Shown: piece after piece, positions 6,231-7,934 of the stretch | Position numbering within the stretch: the stretch's first letter is position 1 | Layout: the number at the start of each line of letters is the position of its first letter | From: Gammaproteobacteria bacterium | GTDB taxonomy: Bacteria; Pseudomonadota; Gammaproteobacteria; Natronospirales; REEB76 | Direction of reading: 5' to 3' | Length of the DNA: 7,934 bases | Assembly: GCA_028871235.1 (NCBI GenBank) | Contig: JAGWNO010000092.1 | Coordinates: 1-7,934, forward strand | The notes under the pieces: generated by a model | Databases searched by the model: none | The model's input: only the letters and a program-made list of their open reading frames with translations | What the model was told of the DNA's origin: nothing | Position numbers and translations under genes: made by a program

Positions 6231-6851
6231 ATGAAGACCCATCACACTCTCGTGCTGCTGTGCATACTCGGAACGGTGGTGGCTTCGACGGCCGCCCGGG
6301 CCGATGCCCCCCGCTATGATTTCATGGACCTGGGCTATCAGAGCATCAACGACCCGGCGAGCACCGGGCTTACCTCGGATCACGCCTTCGGCCTGGACGG
6401 TTCCTATGCTTTCACGGACCGGTTCATCGGTATCGCCGCGTACGCCCACGAAAGCGCCGACTTCAACATGTTCGGCAGCGGCTCGGCGAGCGGGAACAGC
6501 TACTCGGTGGGCGTGGGTTACCGCTTCCCGCTGAACAGCAACGTGGATCTGGTCCCCAACCTTTCCTACATCTCCACCAACGCATCCGCCAATGTGGGCG
6601 GGTTCAGCTCCTCCACCTCCGATACCGGATATGATGTCGGCCTGCAACTCCGGGCGATGGTGACGGATCAGTTCGAACTCGACGGTTCAGTGGATCATTC
6701 GTCGCCGGGTTCCTCCACCAACTCGGTAAGCGTGGGCGCACTCTATAACTTCACACCCGTCTTCGCTGTGGGCGTGGGCTACGGCTTGGCTACCACGAAC
6801 GCTCAGAACACGAACGGCTGGACGCTGGCGCTGCGCTATTATTTCAAGTAA
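6231..6851 (+). CDS. Small secreted beta-barrel outer membrane protein, function unknown
   Basis: The 206-residue product has a clear Sec signal peptide: K2, H4-H5, then LVLLCILGTVVASTA, with likely cleavage after A-R-A24, giving a mature start D-A-P-R-Y. The mature chain alternates polar and hydrophobic/aromatic residues in segments typical of transmembrane beta strands, for example F-G-L-D-G-S-Y-A-F, N-S-Y-S-V-G-V-G-Y-R-F, V-D-L-V-P-N-L-S-Y-I, G-Y-D-V-G-L-Q-L-R-A-M and F-A-V-G-V-G-Y-G-L-A. The loops are rich in Ser, Asn and Gly. The chain ends W-T-L-A-L-R-Y-Y-F-K, close to the aromatic-terminated last strand recognised for barrel assembly, though one lysine follows the phenylalanine. Size and pattern suggest an 8-10-stranded OmpA/OmpX-like barrel without a periplasmic peptidoglycan-binding domain. 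I cannot assign a ligand or role. It is monocistronic, with a good ribosome binding site and its own terminator. Confidence 0.8.
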   Translation: MKTHHTLVLLCILGTVVASTAARADAPRYDFMDLGYQSINDPASTGLTSDHAFGLDGSYAFTDRFIGIAAYAHESADFNMFGSGSASGNSYSVGVGYRFPLNSNVDLVPNLSYISTNASANVGGFSSSTSDTGYDVGLQLRAMVTDQFELDGSVDHSSPGSSTNSVSVGALYNFTPVFAVGVGYGLATTNAQNTNGWTLALRYYFK

Positions 6852-6872
6852 CACGTGCTGATACATTGGACG

Positions 6873-6905
6873 GGCCGCGGGTGCAAGCCCGCGGCCTTTT
6901 GTTTT
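6873..6905 (+). terminator. Rho-independent terminator after the outer membrane protein gene
   Basis: GGCCGCGGG (6873-6881) pairs perfectly with CCCGCGGCC (6888-6896) around the 6-nt loop TGCAAG, followed by TTTTGTTTT (6897-6905). It starts 21 bp after the stop codon. Stem strength and U-tract make this a confident call. Confidence 0.95.
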
Positions 6906-7234
6906 ATCCCTGCCTGTCCGCGGAATGCCCGGTGATTTTCGGCAGAATATGCAGCCGGTTCTGCCGTAAACTGAACGTCTGCTTCGGGTGGTTTCCGGTC
7001 ACTCGGCGAGGAACGGTTATGGCGGCGCTTTACCGGGCAATCTAGACCGCGGTTGCGTTCCGGGGTGAAGATGCGGGCGTATGTAAATGCAGAAAGCGGA
7101 TAGGCCAAGATATCACCCGGATTCTGCGAACAGGGGGAGTCAAGAGTGGCTGGAAGCAAGGCCATAGAGAATGGCCCTCCGGGCCGTGAGGAAGTTACGC
7201 TGGTCCAGGAATCTCGGAGTTAAGGGGTCTTTTT
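6906..7234. other. Gene-poor stretch with several potential RNA stem-loops and very short ORFs
   Basis: No recognisable protein is encoded here. The sequence shows several perfect complementary segments: CGGCAGAA (6940-6947) with TTCTGCCG (6959-6966); GCCCGGT (6927-6933) with ACCGGGC (7032-7038), enclosed by CCGCGG at 6918-6923 and 7047-7052; GCAGAA (7089-7094) with TTCTGC (7122-7127), with CGG/CCG and ATA/TAT inside; GGCCAT (7160-7165) with ATGGCC (7171-7176); and GGCCC (7173-7177) with GGGCC (7181-7185). Short plus-strand ORFs occur at 7019-7045 (8 codons, AGGA upstream) and 7146-7223 (GTG start, 25 codons, GGGGAG upstream). It may be a long untranslated leader of the Fic gene, a small RNA gene, or decayed sequence. 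Confidence 0.4.
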
Positions 7235-7324
7235 GTGGATAGAGATCGGCAAAAAGATCGGCAAAATTGCCACACAAATGGCATGATCAAATCGGATTGC
7301 TCCTTTTATAACAATGAGTTATGA
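7235..7324 (+). CDS. Possible 29-residue leader ORF, in frame with the Fic gene
   Basis: GTG 7235 is preceded by TAAGGGG with 7 nt between AAGGGG (7222-7227) and the start, the best ribosome binding site near the Fic gene. The frame reads through repeat cluster 1 as D-R-D-R-Q-K-D-R-Q-N and ends at TGA 7322-7324. It is in the same frame as the downstream Fic coding region, with that single TGA between them. It could be a leader peptide, or chance, or the remains of a longer amino end. I know no homologous family. Confidence 0.25.
   Translation: MDRDRQKDRQNCHTNGMIKSDCSFYNNEL
7243..7266 (+). repeat. 12-bp direct repeat, cluster 1 (two copies)
   Basis: AGATCGGC at 7243-7250 and 7255-7262, 12 bp apart and each followed by an A-run (AAAA at 7263-7266 after the second). 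The second copy runs into TTGCC, making GGCAA-AA-TTGCC, a short dyad at 7261-7272. Cluster 1 lies 77 bp (copy to copy) from cluster 2. Confidence 0.9.
7284..7312 (+). promoter_or_regulatory. Candidate sigma70 promoter between the repeat clusters
   Basis: TGATCA (7284-7289, 3 of 6 match to TTGACA) and TATAAC (7307-7312, 5 of 6 match to TATAAT) are 17 bp apart. Transcription would begin near 7319, leaving all three copies of cluster 2 in the leader. The local AT content is the highest in the window. If this promoter is used, the ORF starting at 7314 would not be translated. Confidence 0.35.
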
Positions 7325-7370
7325 TCACAAAAGATCGGCAAAAAGATCGGCAAAAAGATCGGCAAAATGA
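7314..7370 (+). CDS. Possible 18-residue repeat peptide overlapping the Fic start
   Basis: ATG 7314 opens a frame reading MSYDHKRSAKRSAKRSAK, with K-R-S-A repeated three times by the 12-bp repeats. It ends at TGA 7368-7370, overlapping the Fic ATG 7367 as ATGA, an arrangement typical of translational coupling. No Shine-Dalgarno sequence precedes ATG 7314. The ORF also overlaps the end of the 29-residue frame. It may simply be a by-product of the nucleotide repeat. Confidence 0.2.
   Translation: MSYDHKRSAKRSAKRSAK
7329..7367 (+). repeat. 12-bp direct repeat, cluster 2 (three copies) abutting the Fic start codon
   Basis: AGATCGGC occurs at 7332-7339, 7344-7351 and 7356-7363, each preceded by an A-run, giving the unit AAAAAGATCGGC. 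The A-run after the last copy supplies the A of ATG 7367. The strict 12-bp period is close to one helical turn and is also a whole number of codons. The repeat could be an operator array, a leader element, or coding repeat remnants. Confidence 0.92.
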
Positions 7371-7934
7371 TGTCGATAGACCGTCCCTCGGCTATGGAAC
7401 CCCTATTTCCTGGTAATACAGGCCTGTTAAAAGACCTTGCCTTCGACTTGGCTCAGCGCGCGTCTTGTCTCGGAGCAAAGCTCCACCCGGTGACCTATAA
7501 GGCCATCGCCGAACTGCTCCGCATTACCAATAGCTACTACTCGAACCTGATTGAAGGATACGGAACGCGGCCCATCGACATCGAGCGGGCGATGCGTAAG
7601 TCCTTCTCGAAAAATACCAAAACCCGGACCCTCCAGGAACTGAGCCTGGCACACATTGATGTCCAGCGTTTGGTGGAAGCGCGGCTAGAAGCAGAACCGC
7701 AGTTAATGCCGGCCAACAGGGAATTTCTGCTGTGGCTACATCGGGAACTCTACCAAAGGTTACCCGAGGAATTCTTAACTGTAAAAACTGAGAGTGGTGA
7801 CCGAACTGTACGCGTCGAATCTGGCAGCTGGCGAGCGGATGATGTAGCGGTTGGCGCTCATGTTGCTCCCACGCATACAAGTGTTCCTGAGTTTATGAAG
7901 CGCTTCGAAACATTCTATGATCTCGCCAAATTTC
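7367..7934 (+). CDS. Fic-domain protein with inhibitory helix, 3' end beyond the window
   Basis: Fic enzymes usually transfer AMP (or another nucleotide part) onto hydroxyl groups of target proteins. The 189 visible residues show the inhibitory motif S59-N-L-I-E63-G64 (S/T-x-x-x-E-G/N) within Y-Y-S-N-L-I-E-G-Y-G-T-R-P-I-D-I-E-R-A-M. There the glutamate blocks productive ATP binding; lying before the catalytic core, it makes this the self-inhibited class with an N-terminal helix. F-L-L-W-L-H-R-E-L-Y-Q-R-L-P-E-E-F and D-D-V-A-V-G-A-H-V-A-P follow, as in Fic proteins of this subfamily. The catalytic H-x-F-x-x-G-N-G-R loop should lie past the window end and cannot be checked. Start candidates are ATG 7367, ATG 7370 and ATG 7394; none has a Shine-Dalgarno sequence. 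Base composition (about 54% GC at 7381-7560) is lower than in the operons to the left, suggesting acquisition. Role unknown: stress response, toxin-like or mobile-element associated are all possible. Confidence 0.85.
   Translation, partial: MMSIDRPSAMEPLFPGNTGLLKDLAFDLAQRASCLGAKLHPVTYKAIAELLRITNSYYSNLIEGYGTRPIDIERAMRKSFSKNTKTRTLQELSLAHIDVQRLVEARLEAEPQLMPANREFLLWLHRELYQRLPEEFLTVKTESGDRTVRVESGSWRADDVAVGAHVAPTHTSVPEFMKRFETFYDLAKF

Noticed and set aside
6839..7165. Minus-strand ORF of 108 residues.
   Set aside because: It runs through the rho-independent terminator and into the 3' end of the outer membrane protein gene, has no recognisable domain, and its composition looks like chance.
7243..7363. 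CRISPR array.
   Set aside because: The repeats are 12 bp including an A-run, with no spacers of constant length and no cas genes.
7427..7880. Two minus-strand ORFs opposite the Fic gene.
   Set aside because: They are shadows of the Fic frame, which is supported by clear family motifs.

Overview
The window comes from a GC-rich bacterial chromosome. The codon use and protein families best fit a gammaproteobacterium; this is inferred from family resemblance, since there is no rRNA or other taxonomic marker. GC is about 70-80% in parts of the modABC operon and falls to about 39% at 7241-7380 and about 54% at 7381-7560 (hand counts), so the right end differs in origin or constraint from the rest.

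Left block (1-3672, + strand): the 3' part of a major facilitator transporter of the oxalate/formate antiporter (OFA) type is followed, 7 bp later, by a compact molybdate ABC importer operon: modA (periplasmic binding protein), modB (permease, GTGA overlap with modA) and modC (ATPase with Mop/TOBE domain, 5 bp after modB). Convergent to it, 18 bp away, lies a minus-strand MoeB-type adenylyltransferase. Together these give molybdate uptake plus a step of molybdopterin synthesis. Molybdenum cofactor is needed by, for example, formate dehydrogenases, so the OFA transporter next door makes a plausible but unproven link to formate or oxalate metabolism.

Middle block (4462-6905): a 505-bp spacer with dyad repeats, then a QorA-type NAD(P)H:quinone oxidoreductase (minus strand), a 292-bp divergent spacer with two perfect 9-bp inverted repeats, and a small secreted beta-barrel outer membrane protein (plus strand) closed by a strong rho-independent terminator.

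Right block (6906-7934): about 460 bp without a clear gene but rich in potential RNA stem-loops and very short ORFs with good ribosome binding sites. It is followed by two clusters of a 12-bp direct repeat (unit AAAAAGATCGGC) that run directly into the start codon of a Fic-domain protein cut by the window end. The visible 189 residues carry the S-x-x-x-E-G inhibitory motif of self-inhibited Fic enzymes. This repeat/short-ORF/Fic arrangement is the most unusual part of the window.
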